Below, piece by piece: positions 11,165 to 20,862 of a DNA stretch of 64,000 bases. The DNA is from Bettongia penicillata ogilbyi (Eukaryota > Chordata > Mammalia > Diprotodontia > Potoroidae). Below the pieces are notes generated by a model. It was not told the origin of the DNA, did not search any database, and saw only the letters and a list, made by a program, of their open reading frames with translations. The stretch covers positions 2,635,725-2,699,724 of the forward strand of contig JAJHZJ010000532.1 of assembly GCA_023548195.1 (NCBI GenBank), in the 5' to 3' direction. The position numbers were made by a program, and so were the translations under genes. The stretch's first letter is position 1, and every line of letters starts with the position of its first letter.

Positions 11165-11500
11165 AAACCCCACTAGGTGGGGAAGTCATTGTGTTCTACT
11201 CAAGTTTGGGTGGGGAATTTAATTATTTATTTGACTAGATTGCCTAAGACTAGAGGCAACTTAGAAATAAATGACTGCAATCACAGTTCATTTGAATATG
11301 TTCAGCCCCTCACTGTAAAATTCATTTATTCATTAATTGTTAACCAATCAGAACTTATTGCCCCCCCTTAGGGGAAACCGCTCTTCCAATGGGCATATAA
11401 ACTGTGAACCATCACTGTCTTTGGTCCAAGGGGGAGACAGCCAGTTGACCATCCTTTTATTAATAAACACACTGGCATTATTAATAAAATTATGTTATCC
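11165..11500 (+). mobile_element. Possible solo LTR-like element
   Basis: A compact stretch carries LTR-like signals in the right order: a CCAAT-type box (11343-11349), a TATA-like CATATAAA (about 11394) and AATAAA (11462-11467). The signals alone do not prove an LTR. No terminal TG/CA pair or target duplication was confirmed, and no internal viral genes are visible. Confidence 0.3.
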
Positions 11501-11829
11501 AGAAAACATCACATTTTGTATAATTAAATACAATGAGATCTGTTCTCTACATCTTGCAGCCAATTATGATCAATTGTTCCCATCAATATTATTTCTAAAA
11601 GCCTGGTTGTTTCCTACTAATACGTTCAATGAGAATGAACTCAATCTGTGGGTGCCATATCATGCTATTGACTAACAATGAACTTAAAGGCAATATATTT
11701 TTCATATGAGAGGTTGTCCAGCTGAGGCTTCCCTATACTGTCTTTGCTGAGCTGTTTTGGGGACCCATGTGTAGGGTTCTACGTTCATCTCCATTGCATT
11801 TTTTATTAGATTCTACCCTTCCTTCCAAC

Positions 11830-12140
11830 TCATCAAAGTCTTAGGATTTCAGTACTGTCATCCAAATACATTGCCTATCTCTTCTACCTTTTGTCACCTG
11901 AAGATTTGATAAGTATGTCATTGAAAACTTCACCTGACTAATGAAACTGTTCAATAGAACAGGACTCCAGATGGAACACTGTGGCTCTGCACTAAAGACT
12001 TCCCTAGAGGTTTGCATCAATCACTATTCTTTGGGTCTGGATGTTCAACTAGTCCTGACGCCACCGAGTAGTACTGTTATCCAGCCAATATACAATCTTG
12101 TCTTGAGAGATTGTAAAATGTCATACTGAAGCAATATTTA
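11830..12140. mobile_element. Ancient CR1/L3-like LINE fragment
   Basis: The phrases 'gaagatttgataagtatgtc', 'ttcaatagaacaggactcca', 'gatggaacactgtggctctg' and 'gtctggatgttcaactagtc' follow the order of an old amniote CR1/L3-type repeat. Orientation is uncertain. The short open frame at 11941-12129 is a by-product. Confidence 0.45.
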
Positions 12141-12149
12141 TAGCTCCCT

Positions 12150-12310
12150 ATTGCCTATGGCAGGTCTGTCCAATCTGTGCCTGCAGCCCACTGGCCACTT
12201 GCTGCATCCAAAGCATTTCTTCTACATACAAAGGATGTTTTCCTCTACATTGTTCCTGGGCCACCATAAGCAGCCCACAGGTTGTGCAGGCTTGATCTAT
12301 AGTATTAAAT
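12150..12310. mobile_element. Possible degraded hAT-type MITE
   Basis: The segment starts with 'ggtctgtccaatctgtgcct' and carries a 'gcagcccac' motif twice, resembling hAT MITEs that begin with a 'GTCCAA' head. No convincing inverted termini or 8-bp duplication were found. Confidence 0.25.
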
Positions 12311-12589
12311 TTAAACTCATTTGTCTGTCATTCAATGTAGTTCACAATCAACAGTTTTTTCCCTGACCTACACCCAAGATTATGATTTTAAATTAGCTTA
12401 TTGATTATATTTTCATTTACATTGCTGTCATTTCCAATGAGCTAATCCCCCAAATAACAAAGTATCATTAAATGAAATGAAGCAACAAAAGGGCATGAAT
12501 GCATGCCTCATTCCGTACCTACTGTTCCCCATCTCTCGGACTGCAGTTTCTTCTGTCAGATGATTGAATGATTCTTGCAAAGCTTATAT

Positions 12590-12720
12590 TATGTGCCAGA
12601 GTTCTAGGCACCTTGGCTATAAAAACAGAAATGACACACTCTCTGGCCTCAACCAGCCTGGATCCTATCAGGCACAACAATATTTTCGCACATGAATACA
12701 AAATATAAGGAACCCCAAAG
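12590..12720 (-). mobile_element. L2-like LINE 3' end, antisense fragment
   Basis: 'tatgtgccagagttctaggc' followed by 'acactctctggcctcaacca' matches the antisense 3' tail of L2-like elements ('gtgccaggcactgtgctaag' with 'ccctgccctcaaggagct'). Confidence 0.45.
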
Positions 12721-12840
12721 TAATTTCAAGAAGGGGCACTGGGAGGGGAGGAGCAGGGGATGGAGAGGTGGGTGGTGGTATCTCTTCATATGGGAAGCAA
12801 AGCCTTTAGGCTTCTGAACTTGGAAGGAAGTGTTTATTTA

Positions 12841-13130
12841 TGCTTTGTTCTTGAAGAGAACCATGACATCTGGGAGGTGATACCATGACATGCAAGTGGA
12901 TTGGGTTTAAGTGAGGCAGGGCTGTGCAAAGTCACCAGCCTCACTTTCTCCTCTGGAGCCATTTGGGTCCAGGGGCCAGATATAGATTAGGACAACTGGA
13001 GATGGCCCAGGATGCAGTGGGGGACCTTGGCCTTTTCAAGCTAAGGTCTTTAACAGGTCTCAGTTTGTTCGAGGCAATGCCCATTCAGTGATTAAGGCTT
13101 AATACGAAATGAGGCAGAAAATGGCCTCAA
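12841..13130 (-). mobile_element. Marsupial SINE-like repeat, 3' half shared with WSINE1-like elements
   Basis: The plus text 'gaagagaaccatgacatctg', 'ggcagggctgtgcaaagtca', 'ctctggagccatttgggtcc' and 'ggacaactggagatggccca' is a divergent version of the 3' half of the WSINE1-like SINEs at 17795, 33654 and 46745. Instead of a tRNA-like head it continues into a different head ('ctaaggtctttaacaggtct', 'gaggcaatgcccattcagtg'). Confidence 0.55.
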
Positions 13131-13164
13131 ATGTAGAAAACAAAAACAAATAGATCTGGAGGGG

Positions 13165-13348
13165 GAAGGAAGGAAGGAAGGAAGGAAGGAAGGAAGGAAG
13201 GAAGGAAGGAAGGAAGGAAGGAAGGAAGGAAGGAAGGAGGGAGGGAGGGAGGGAGGGAGGGAGGAAGGAAGGAAGGGAGGAAGGAAGGAAGGAAGGAAGG
13301 AAGGAAGGAAGGAAGGAAGGAAGGAAGGAAGGAAGGAAGGAAGGAAGG
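13165..13348. repeat. (GGAA)n microsatellite with an internal (GGGA)n block
   Basis: About 184 bases of GGAA repeats on the plus strand, with GGGA units near 13237-13261. Minus-strand frames of Phe-Leu-Pro-Ser repeats across it are read-through. Long GGAA arrays are known ETS-factor substrates in mammals, but no gene is close. Confidence 0.97.
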
Positions 13349-13393
13349 TCATGCAGCCCAACTGTTCCTCCTTTTCTACTCACAGAGGCTGTT

Positions 13394-13458
13394 GCTTGTC
13401 CTTTGTTCTTGGACAGGACAATGACATCTGGGAGGTGATATTATGCCATGCAAGTGAA
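13394..13458 (-). mobile_element. Truncated second copy of the SINE-like repeat at 12841
   Basis: 'gtcctttgttcttggacagg' followed by 'acatctgggaggtgatatta' and 'gccatgcaagtgaa' repeats the first 65 bases of the 12841 element in the same orientation, on the other side of the GGAA array. Confidence 0.5.
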
Positions 13459-13479
13459 GGAAACTAAGAATTCAAAGAA

Positions 13480-13681
13480 GTCTACCCTGAGCATGGTAGC
13501 CAATCCTGCAAAGGCAGAGACAGGAAATGCAACATCATGTACAAGGAACCCTCAGTAACCAGTTTGGCTGGATCAGAGTATGTGAGAGGAAATAGGACAC
13601 AACAGGCCAGACTGTGATAGACTTTAAATGACAAATGGAAGAGTTTGTAGTTATCCTAGTGATAACAGGAAGGTCCTAGAG
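13480..13681 (-). mobile_element. LINE-2 fragment, antisense
   Basis: 'gccagactgtgatagacttt', 'aaatgacaaatggaagagtt' and 'atcctagtgataacaggaag' match the antisense of L2 ORF2 seen at 7105-7170. The copy is interrupted at its right end by the hAT-like MITE. Confidence 0.55.
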
Positions 13682-13853
13682 CAGGGGTGGGGAGCCTGTG
13701 GCCTTGAGGCCACTTGTGGCCTTCTAGGTCCTTGGGTGTGGCCTTTTGACTGAGTCCTAGTTTTACAGAACAAATCCCTTCATTAAGCGGGTTTGTTCTG
13801 CGAAGTTTGGATTCAGTCAAAGGGCCACACTTGAGGACCTGGAGGACCACATG
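13682..13853. mobile_element. hAT-type palindromic MITE
   Basis: Starts CAGGGGTGGGGAGCC and is largely self-complementary. The left arm 'gtggccttttgactgagtcc' pairs with 'ggattcagtcaaagggcca' on the right (13809-13827), and 'acagaacaaatcccttcat' pairs with 'aagcgggtttgttctgcg' around the centre. The right terminus is eroded. Flanks 'cctagag' and 'ccagag' could be the remains of an 8-bp duplication. Non-coding and non-autonomous. Confidence 0.7.
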
Positions 13854-13869
13854 CCCTGCCCCAGAGCAT

Positions 13870-14525
13870 TGCCTAGTTTATGGACACTTGCTTCAGTTCC
13901 AGTTTTTTGCTACCACAAAGAGACTTTTCCTTTATTCTGCGTTCTTCTTAATTCTTCAGCTCCTGGGGTTCATGTCCAGCAGTGGCATTTTGCATCAAAG
14001 GGTGTGTAGTTTAGTGATTTTTCTAACGGTTAGAAATTGTTTTCCCGAATTTGCAGACCAATTCATCGATCTACCAACAATACACTGCCATGCCTTCTTC
14101 CTGGAGTCCTTCCAACATTTGCCATTTTTTGTCTTTTTTCACCTTTTCCAATCTGATCAGCATGTAAACCTTACAGCTGTTTTCATTTGCATATCCCTAA
14201 TTGTGATCCATCTGAAGAATTCTTTCACGCTATTAATTTCATATATATACATATATGTATGTTTGTATATACACATGTTATACTTATTATTATGAGGTTA
14301 TATATTACATTTCTTCCCTCATAAGATGCCTGTTCGTTTCCTTTGGAGTACTTGGCACGTAGAAACCACTCAGCAGTTACTTTTTGACTTGAACTGACTT
14401 GGTGATTTATCTATTGGGGAAATGACTCTTCTTGTGAATATTTCCATCCATGTATAATTGATCAGATATCAGACCTGCATCAGTCAATCTACTTTTTTAA
14501 TACTGTTTCCTACTAGCCACCTCCC
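13870..14525 (-). mobile_element. LINE-1 3' end, antisense
   Basis: Plus text in the reverse of L1 order: 'accaattcatcgatctacca', 'gagtccttccaacatttgcc', 'ttccaatctgatcagcatgt', 'cagctgttttcatttgcata', then 'atctattggggaaatgactc'. The 162-codon plus frame at 13807-14295 is antisense L1 and not a gene. Confidence 0.7.
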
Positions 14526-14798
14526 CAGATTCATACGCATTTCACAGAAGACTGATGCATTTCTTTATTGTTCCTGTGTTTCATGTCTTTTTCCATGCTG
14601 CTTGCTACCCAAGAATGGCCTTGACTCTTCCTTTGGCCCCTCGAGCCCACTTCGTGGAGCTTCATTAAGCTTTCCTTGTCTCTCCATGTCATGTAGATGT
14701 GTTCCTCCTGTCAACTCCTGAACATTTAGCACATGTCGATTATTTGAACATTTTCTTATTGCTGTCTTAAAACAATAACACTGTGTCTGTCTCATCTA

Positions 14799-15005
14799 GG
14801 CAGCTGGTGGTGCAGTGCTGGACTCGGAGTCAGGCAGACCTGAGGTCACATCTGAGCTCAGTCATTCGCTAGGCAACCCTAGGCAAAGCACTTATTTCAA
14901 AGAAGTGGATAAGGATAGCGCTTACCTCCCAGGATGCTGCGAGATGATATTTGTAAAGCACTTTGCAAACTTGAAAACACAGTTATTATTGCGCAAGCTA
15001 TTATT
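14799..15005 (+). mobile_element. CORE-SINE / MIR-like element
   Basis: Full order on the plus strand: head 'aggcagctggtggtgcagtg', 'gactcggagtcaggcagacc', core, then 'acctcccaggatgctgcgag', 'tttgtaaagcactttgcaaa' and an AT-rich 'ttattattg' tail. Confidence 0.8.
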
Positions 15006-15727
15006 TTCTTTCCCTTTGAGGGAGGGTAGGTAGCCGATGGTGCGCTGTCACACATTTAACAACCAGCTCTCTGAAAAAAATATGAACAGGGTACATTTTT
15101 AGGTTTAGTCTGCACTATTGACATTTTCTCGTCACTTTCTTTAAGTCTAGAATTCAAAACAACAGTAAACCAATCCCTGACTTGTAATGCTTGCTGATTT
15201 CCACGTTATAAATGCTCACACTGAAAATTTAACAACTGGCTCTCTTGAGTAGGCAATATGAGTTGGCTCCAGTGCACCTTGGTACCTTGAAAATGAAGTA
15301 ACAGCCCTTCAGCAACCTATGCTGTCATTAGTCTGCTTCTTCCTTCTACTGACCCAGAGCATGATCCTTCCGAGATCTTGTGAGTTGCAGTGACTGAAAA
15401 ATCACGCCCTGTGGCCAATGAACACATCTCCAAACTTATGTAGGTTGTTCTGTAGCCAAGAAATGTATAACCCCATTACAGGGATGTGCTCTGAGACTTA
15501 CCCGCTTGGTAGGACCTGGTCTCTGAGCTCCATTGGCATAGACTTCCAGTCACGCACCACTGCCACACTAGGAGAACTTAAATGAAAGAACGCATAAGAT
15601 AGGAGCTTAATAAAAGTTAAGGGATGGAAAGGAAAGAAAGGCATTCATAAATGAACAAAGATCTGTGGACTCTCTTAAGACAGTTTCTAAATCATGGGGC
15701 ATAGCACTGCACTTCCAGGCAAGGTGA
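15006..15727. other. Intergenic, no gene recognised
   Basis: Unique-looking sequence. The phrase 'atttaacaaccagctctct' (15053) recurs as 'atttaacaactggctctct' at 15224 in direct orientation, hinting at an old repeat boundary, but no family was recognised. Confidence 0.4.
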
Positions 15728-15974
15728 GAAAAGAAGAGAGAGAGAGAGAGAGAGACAGAGAGAGAGACAGAGAGAGACAGAGAGAGACAGAGAGAGACAG
15801 AGAGACAGAGACAGAGAGAGAGACAGAGACAGAGAGAGAGAGACAGACAGAGAGACAGACAGACAGAGACAGACAGAAAGAGACAGAGAGAGGGAAGGAG
15901 AGAGACAGGGAGAGGGAGGGGGGGGGAGGGAGAGGGAGAGGGGGAGAGAGAGAGACAGACACAGACAGAGAGAT

Positions 15975-16013
<39 letters not shown>

Positions 16014-16226
16014 GGAGAGACAAGGAGAGAGAGAGGGAGAGACAGGGAGAGAGACAGACAGAGACACAGAGAGAGACAGAGAGAGAAAAAGAGAGAGAGA
16101 GGGAAGGAGAGGGAGAGGGAGAGAGAAAGAGAGGGAGAGAGAAAGAGGGAGACAGACAGAAACAGACAGAGAGATAAAGAGAGAGAGAGACAGAGAGAGA
16201 GAGGGAGGGAGGAAGGGAGAGAGAAG
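15728..16226. repeat. Purine-rich (GA)n/(GACA)n simple repeat, about 500 bp
   Basis: Almost pure purine on the plus strand, built from GAGA and GACA units with GGGA patches. The Leu/Ser-rich minus frames and the Glu/Arg-rich plus frame across it (up to 216 codons) are read-through. Uninterrupted mirror-symmetric purine tracts of this kind can adopt triplex (H-DNA) structure. Confidence 0.97.
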
Positions 16227-16608
16227 CAAACAAATATAGAATTTGTTTCCAAGGCAAGGTTATTTTTCTGGAGAAAATCAGAGACTTTTACTAAGAGTGA
16301 ATATTATTAAAAGGAAGTAAAGGTGCTGTCCCCTGGTGCAGCATTTTACTGGAGGAGAAGCTCCTCTGGCCTCATGTTTAATGGGAAGAAAAGATCCACG
16401 TTTGAGCGCTGCTATGCCACGTGTTGGTTTGATGTGGATCCTTCAGGACGCTTTATTCTTTTAGGGTTCTATGACCCTCATCTTTGCTAATCCTTAGTCT
16501 CTGGCCGGCTCATCATCCACATCTCACCAAGTTTCTACCCTAAGGCACCTTCTTTCCTCCCTCTATCCTCTCTCTCTCTTAGGTTTAACAATTATCATCC
16601 TTATTCAG
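16227..16608. other. Intergenic, no gene recognised
   Basis: Unique-looking sequence between simple repeats, with no ORF, RNA gene or repeat family recognised. Confidence 0.4.
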
Positions 16609-16612
16609 GTAT

Positions 16613-16681
<69 letters not shown>
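16609..16681. repeat. (TA)n microsatellite
   Basis: About 73 bases of TA with one phase slip near 16622. Confidence 0.97.
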
Positions 16682-16685
<4 letters not shown>

Positions 16686-16866
16686 CTTACATAAGATATA
16701 CATCTAATCTCCTGTATAGAGATAATGCTCATATATGCATAAATATAGGTTTATCATCTCTAAGCAGGTGTATATATAGATATCTATCTATAGATGTTTT
16801 GTACATCTAGTTCTACAAGTGTTTGTCCATGTAGGTGCACACATGTGTATATTTTGTAGGTACGTA

Positions 16867-16893
16867 TGTGTGTGTATATATATATATATATAA
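16867..16893. repeat. (GT)n-(TA)n microsatellite
   Basis: Short compound GT then TA run. Confidence 0.9.
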
Positions 16894-16918
16894 ACACATA
16901 TATATCCTGCATAGAAGG

Positions 16919-17095
16919 ACCATCTCCAGTCATCCTGATCTATATCTGACCACTGGACCCAGATGACTCTGGAGGAGAAAGTGAGGTGGGTGACTTTGCA
17001 CAGTCCTACCTCACTTAAATTCAATTCATTTGCATGTCATGACATCACCTTCCTGAGGTCATGGTCCTCTTTGAGAACAAGGAACAAGCAACAAC
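16919..17095 (+). mobile_element. SINE-like repeat sharing the WSINE1-like 3' module
   Basis: Plus-strand copy of the same module found in minus orientation at 12841: 'catctccagtcatcctgatc', 'ggacccagatgactctggag', 'ttgcatgtcatgacatcacc' and 'tcatggtcctctttgagaac', ending 'gaacaagcaacaaca'. It starts abruptly inside a TA-rich tract, so the head is missing. Confidence 0.6.
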
Positions 17096-17134
17096 ATGCT
17101 GCACATAAATAATCCCTCTCATCTCTATGCAGGT

Positions 17135-17440
17135 AGATACACACACACACACATCTATACATATACGTCACTATGGTGACAAAGATGATAGAATATATAT
17201 ATATATATATATATACCTGCATAGAGGTGAGAATGAACACACATACACAGCTATGCCTCCATATTATTTGTCTTTGTTTCTCTGCCTTTCCAGTTCTCTG
17301 TCACATATTTCTGTATTTTTATACACATATACACACTTATAATGTATATATGTATATGTCATGTGTATATGTGTATGCATGTATATACTCACACACATAC
17401 ACATATACATATAATATAGATACATAAATGCTTTATCTAT
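17135..17440. repeat. Compound (AC)n/(TA)n/(ATAC)n simple-repeat region
   Basis: Runs of AC (17135-17151), TA (17192-17214) and mixed TATAC units (about 17325-17440), with short unique spacers. Several short ORFs rich in Tyr-Ile and His-Thr are read-through. Confidence 0.85.
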
Positions 17441-17464
17441 ATCTATGTATCTCCACAATCTCTC

Positions 17465-17794
17465 CCCTGAGCTTCATTAAGTCCTTCATCACTAATTCTC
17501 TGCTGGACATTTTGAACTGGATAACCCAGAGACATCTGAAAATCAACTTGTCCAAAACTGAACCCTATTTTAACTCTTAAGCTCTCCTTTCTTCAAAATT
17601 TCCTTATTTTTATTAGAGGAACCACCCTCCTTCCAACCCCCTAAGTTCATAACTTTGGTATTGTCTGGTCTCCTCCCTCCCCCTAATTACACAAATCCAA
17701 TCAGTTACTAAACCTTGCCATTTCCCTTTTCCAACATTTCTTTCATCTGGGCCTTTAGCTCTGTTCACATAGCTACTGCCTTATTTTTAACCCT
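17465..17794 (+). mobile_element. LINE-2 ORF2 fragment (left part)
   Basis: 'cattttgaactggataaccc', 'gagacatctgaaaatcaact', 'tgtccaaaactgaaccctat' and 'caatcagttactaaaccttg' match the L2 ORF2 region in sense. It is split by the SINE at 17795 and resumes at 18118. Confidence 0.65.
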
Positions 17795-18117
17795 AGGGGC
17801 AGCTAGGTAGTGCAGTGGATAGAGCACCAGTGCAGGAGTCAGGAGGACCTGAGTTCAAATCTCACCTCAGACACTTGACACCCACTGACACCCACTAGCT
17901 GTGTGACCTTGGGCAAGTCACTTAACCCCAATTGCCTCATCCTGGGTCATCTTCACTCATCCTGATGAATATCTGGTCACTGGATTCAGATGGCTCTGGA
18001 GAAGTGAGGCTGGTGACTTGCACAGCCCTCCCTCACTCCAAACAAAGTCAAGTGCAAGTCATGTCATTATTTCTCTGATGGCGTGGTCTTCTTCGGCAAC
18101 GAAGGACGAACACGCAC
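17795..18117 (+). mobile_element. WSINE1-like SINE inserted in LINE-2
   Basis: Full-length copy: tRNA-like head 'ggggcagctaggtagtgcag', 'tggatagagcaccagtgcag', A/B-box-like 'gttcaaatctcacctcagac', 'gggcaagtcacttaacccca', then the 3' module 'gactctggat...' equivalents ending 'cttcggcaacgaaggacgaa' and CACGCAC. A 6-bp direct repeat AACCCT (17789-17794 and 18118-18123) flanks it, and L2 sequence continues across the junction. Confidence 0.85.
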
Positions 18118-18215
18118 AACCCTCATCAACTCTCACCTCAATTCTTGTAGCAGCGTCTCAAATTGGTCTCCCTGTCTCAAGTCTCTCCACATTCCAGTTC
18201 ATCCTACACACTGCT
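18118..18215 (+). mobile_element. LINE-2 ORF2 fragment (right part)
   Basis: 'cctcatcaactctcacctca', 'ggtctccctgtctcaagtct' and 'ccacattccagttcatccta' continue the L2 piece ending at 17794 in the correct order ('ccctcatcacctctcacctg' in the usual consensus). Confidence 0.65.
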
Positions 18216-18960
18216 GGCAATTATTGATACAGGTGCTACGTTCCTCTCTGGGTCACACGTTTTGTAATCCCTTGCCAAGAGCCACCTGGGATATGCTTGA
18301 AATCTACGATCATACAGCACATACATCAGGATAAACATCCACTCTTGAACAAGGGTGATTATCCTAGCACGTTAGACAATCATCCCACAGTAGCACTGAA
18401 AACAAATGAGTATTAGCAACGCGTAGAATAAAAGTTGCTGAGCTCTACTAAATAGCACTTGACAGGATGCTTCAGTTGCTTAGATGTCTGAGTCACAGGC
18501 AGGATGAAATCTATACACATCTTTGAAGTACATGCATAGACGTAATATACAGGCAGATAATCATAAACAGTAATAAGAAAGGCCCAGCTAAGTAAAACAT
18601 CAATGGGCCTATAAATATCGTATAACCAATAGCATCCACCCAAACAAACAAGCAAGATAGTGCGAAGCTAATAAAACAGATGCTGCTACGCTGTCATCTT
18701 AACCCAAGGACAATAACAAATGAATATAAGAAAATGACAAAGTAAAAGCAAAACTCAAACATACAGCAAATAGCATGTTCATCAATGAATATGTGCCATT
18801 ACAGGCAAGGTGTACCTTACAAAGGCAATCTTTCGTTTTATCATCTGGTTCCATTTATAATTACTCTTTGGTTCACCTGGAGTGTCCTAAGTTAGTCTGG
18901 TCATGGGTCTGGTGGCCACCTGCCATCTCTTCTGTGACCTCCTGACCTCTGCATCTCTAT
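18216..18960. other. Intergenic, no gene recognised
   Basis: AT-rich unique-looking sequence. I see no exon, RNA gene or repeat family. Confidence 0.4.
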
Positions 18961-18984
18961 ATCTAAGTTGGTTGATAGTATGGG

Positions 18985-19144
18985 ATGGTGATGACTATGG
19001 TGAGGATGGTGATTGTGATAAAGACAATGATGACGATGGTAATGACTGGTGATGAAGACGATGACGACGATGGTAATGACTATGGTGATGAAGACGATGA
19101 CGACGATGGTAATGACTATGGTGATGAAGATGATGATGATGATG
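18985..19144. repeat. GAT-rich minisatellite, about 36-bp unit
   Basis: Irregular GATGGTGAT repeats lead into about three copies of a 36-bp unit built from 'gatggtaatgactatggtg' plus 'atgaagacgatgacgac' (about 19035-19144). The last copy has decayed to pure GAT. The Asp-rich frame across it is read-through. Confidence 0.85.
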
Positions 19145-19149
19145 GGCCC

Positions 19150-20430
19150 GATTCTTTAAACCTGAACTTGTAGGAAGGTCAGGCTGAATATCAGTCGTGC
19201 CATGCTCTGGGAGTTGTCTCTGTACCCTAGAAATCTCTATAGTAGAAATTTTAGGCAAGAACAAAGTTGCCCACTTCATTTGTGGCAAGGTTGTTGAGTA
19301 ATCATACACAATGTATTCTCCTTCACTGGAAACACCACTTTCAAAGCCAGTTCAGACAATCTTTGTAAACCTGATTGACAGTTTCTTTTGCTTGAAGTCT
19401 ATCTAGTGAAGTAAATGTCCATCACTTTTTCCCCCTTTCCTCACCGAGGAGTCCAACCAACTAAAGGTAGTAAAGTGTGAAGAACCGTCTTTATCAGACC
19501 ACTGTCCCCTGCTTCACTCTCGGAGACTACTCTGGAAACAGACAAGTTACCCAAGCTCCCCGAAACTTTGTTGGGTTAGATTCCCATTGGTCTTCTAACT
19601 TGTGGGTCCTTTAAATACCTAATATGTGTGTGTGTGTGTGTGAAATAAAATAAAGAAGCCAATAAAACTGTCTTCTTGTTAGAGGTCTTGACGATATACT
19701 CTGGCATTGTACGATCCTTTGTTTCACACTTTTCTGAGCTAAAGTCATAGTTACCTGGTTGGTTTCTTTCACCTTCTCTTTCAGTTGAGAAATGTATTAG
19801 TTGTGAGTCCTTGAATCAGCTCCATCCTCTGAGACTCCAAAACACCAGTCAATAGAGGTGGGTAGTGGCTGCCTCCCAAATATAAGCAAATATGGTAAGA
19901 AGCCTGTAGCATCATTTCTGGTGGAGTTATACCCATGTGCTAAAATACTGCACATGGACTCCTCAGAGATGTTTTGCTCTGATTACAGTGTCCCTTCCCA
20001 ACACATTTGATAGCATGCGATTATAATTCTTAGGATGTGGGCCATCTGTGTATGGCAAGGCATAGTTCTAGACTTCGTACAGGAAAAGAAACGTAATTTG
20101 CTTTCAGGGTTTATGCCTTGGTCAGAATGGATTCTGGACGGTACATTAAGAAGCCAAATCTTCCTGTTTGCGTTATAAGTAGCTAAAGGTGGTTGTTTGG
20201 ATTGTATATGAGTCATATATTGCTGAAACACTGGAGATGTTAGACTTGCTACTTTTCAAACTTACTGGTTATGATGCCGTCTCAGAAGAAAATGTTAACT
20301 TAATTGTGACTTTTTAAATATATGATGACAAAGAGGGAGAGTTTTGTTCTTGCGGTGCTCAAATGGGGCTAGGAAAAAACGTAGGTCTGCAAGCATTAGT
20401 TTAAAAAGCGTCCCCTCTTGCAGGCTGGAC
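19150..20430. other. Intergenic, unclassified; possible LTR-like right end near 19580-19760
   Basis: Mostly unrecognised. A CCATTGG box (19585), TTTAAATA (19610), a (TG)n run (19623-19642) and AATAAA motifs (19648-19668) in sequence could be an eroded LTR, but no terminal repeats or internal genes support it. Confidence 0.25.
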
Positions 20431-20439
20431 ACATTGTTT

Positions 20440-20862
20440 CAGCAGTCACTCATCAGGAAAAACTGAATGTGCTGTGCACAAAGTAACAATATTGTCAGAT
20501 GATCAGCTGTGAACTGACTTAGTAATACAACAATCCAGGACAACTCTGAAGGACTTTAAGATGGAAAGTGCTCTCCATCCCCAGAGAAAGAACTGATGGT
20601 GTCTGAATACAGATTGAAGCAGACGTTTTGACTTGTTTTCTTAGAGGGTTTTCTGGTCTATGTTTTGTTTCGTACCATGGCTATCATGGATATGTTTTGC
20701 ATGACTACACATACATAACCTATATCGAATTACTTGCCTTCTCGATGGGGGGGCATGGGGGTGTGGAGGGAGAGAACTTGAAACTCAAAGTTTTAAAAAC
20801 AAATGTTAAAAATTGTTTTTGCATGTAACTGGGGAAAAATAAATACTATATGAAAAGCACAA
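20440..20862 (+). mobile_element. LINE-1 3' UTR
   Basis: Contains 'gatgatcagctgtgaactga', 'ccagagaaagaactgatggt', 'gtctgaatacagattgaagc', 'gatatgttttgcatgactac' and the G-rich segment near 20740, ending 'aactggggaaaaataaatac' with a poly(A) signal at about 20848. Plus orientation. The same 3' UTR subtype is at 29650 and, antisense, at 9506 and 49506. Confidence 0.8.

Noticed and set aside
11165..11500. Intact endogenous retrovirus
   Set aside because: Only LTR-like signals are present; no gag, pol or env sequence and no paired LTR.
13807..14295. 162-codon plus-strand frame
   Set aside because: The sequence is antisense LINE-1 3' end adjoining a MITE.
15607..16257. Overlapping frames of 180-216 codons on both strands
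   Set aside because: Produced by the GA/GACA simple repeat; Leu/Ser- and Arg/Glu-rich with no domain.
17795..18117. Possible tRNA gene from A/B-box-like sequence in SINE heads
   Set aside because: The tRNA-like heads are part of dispersed SINEs and lack a full cloverleaf.
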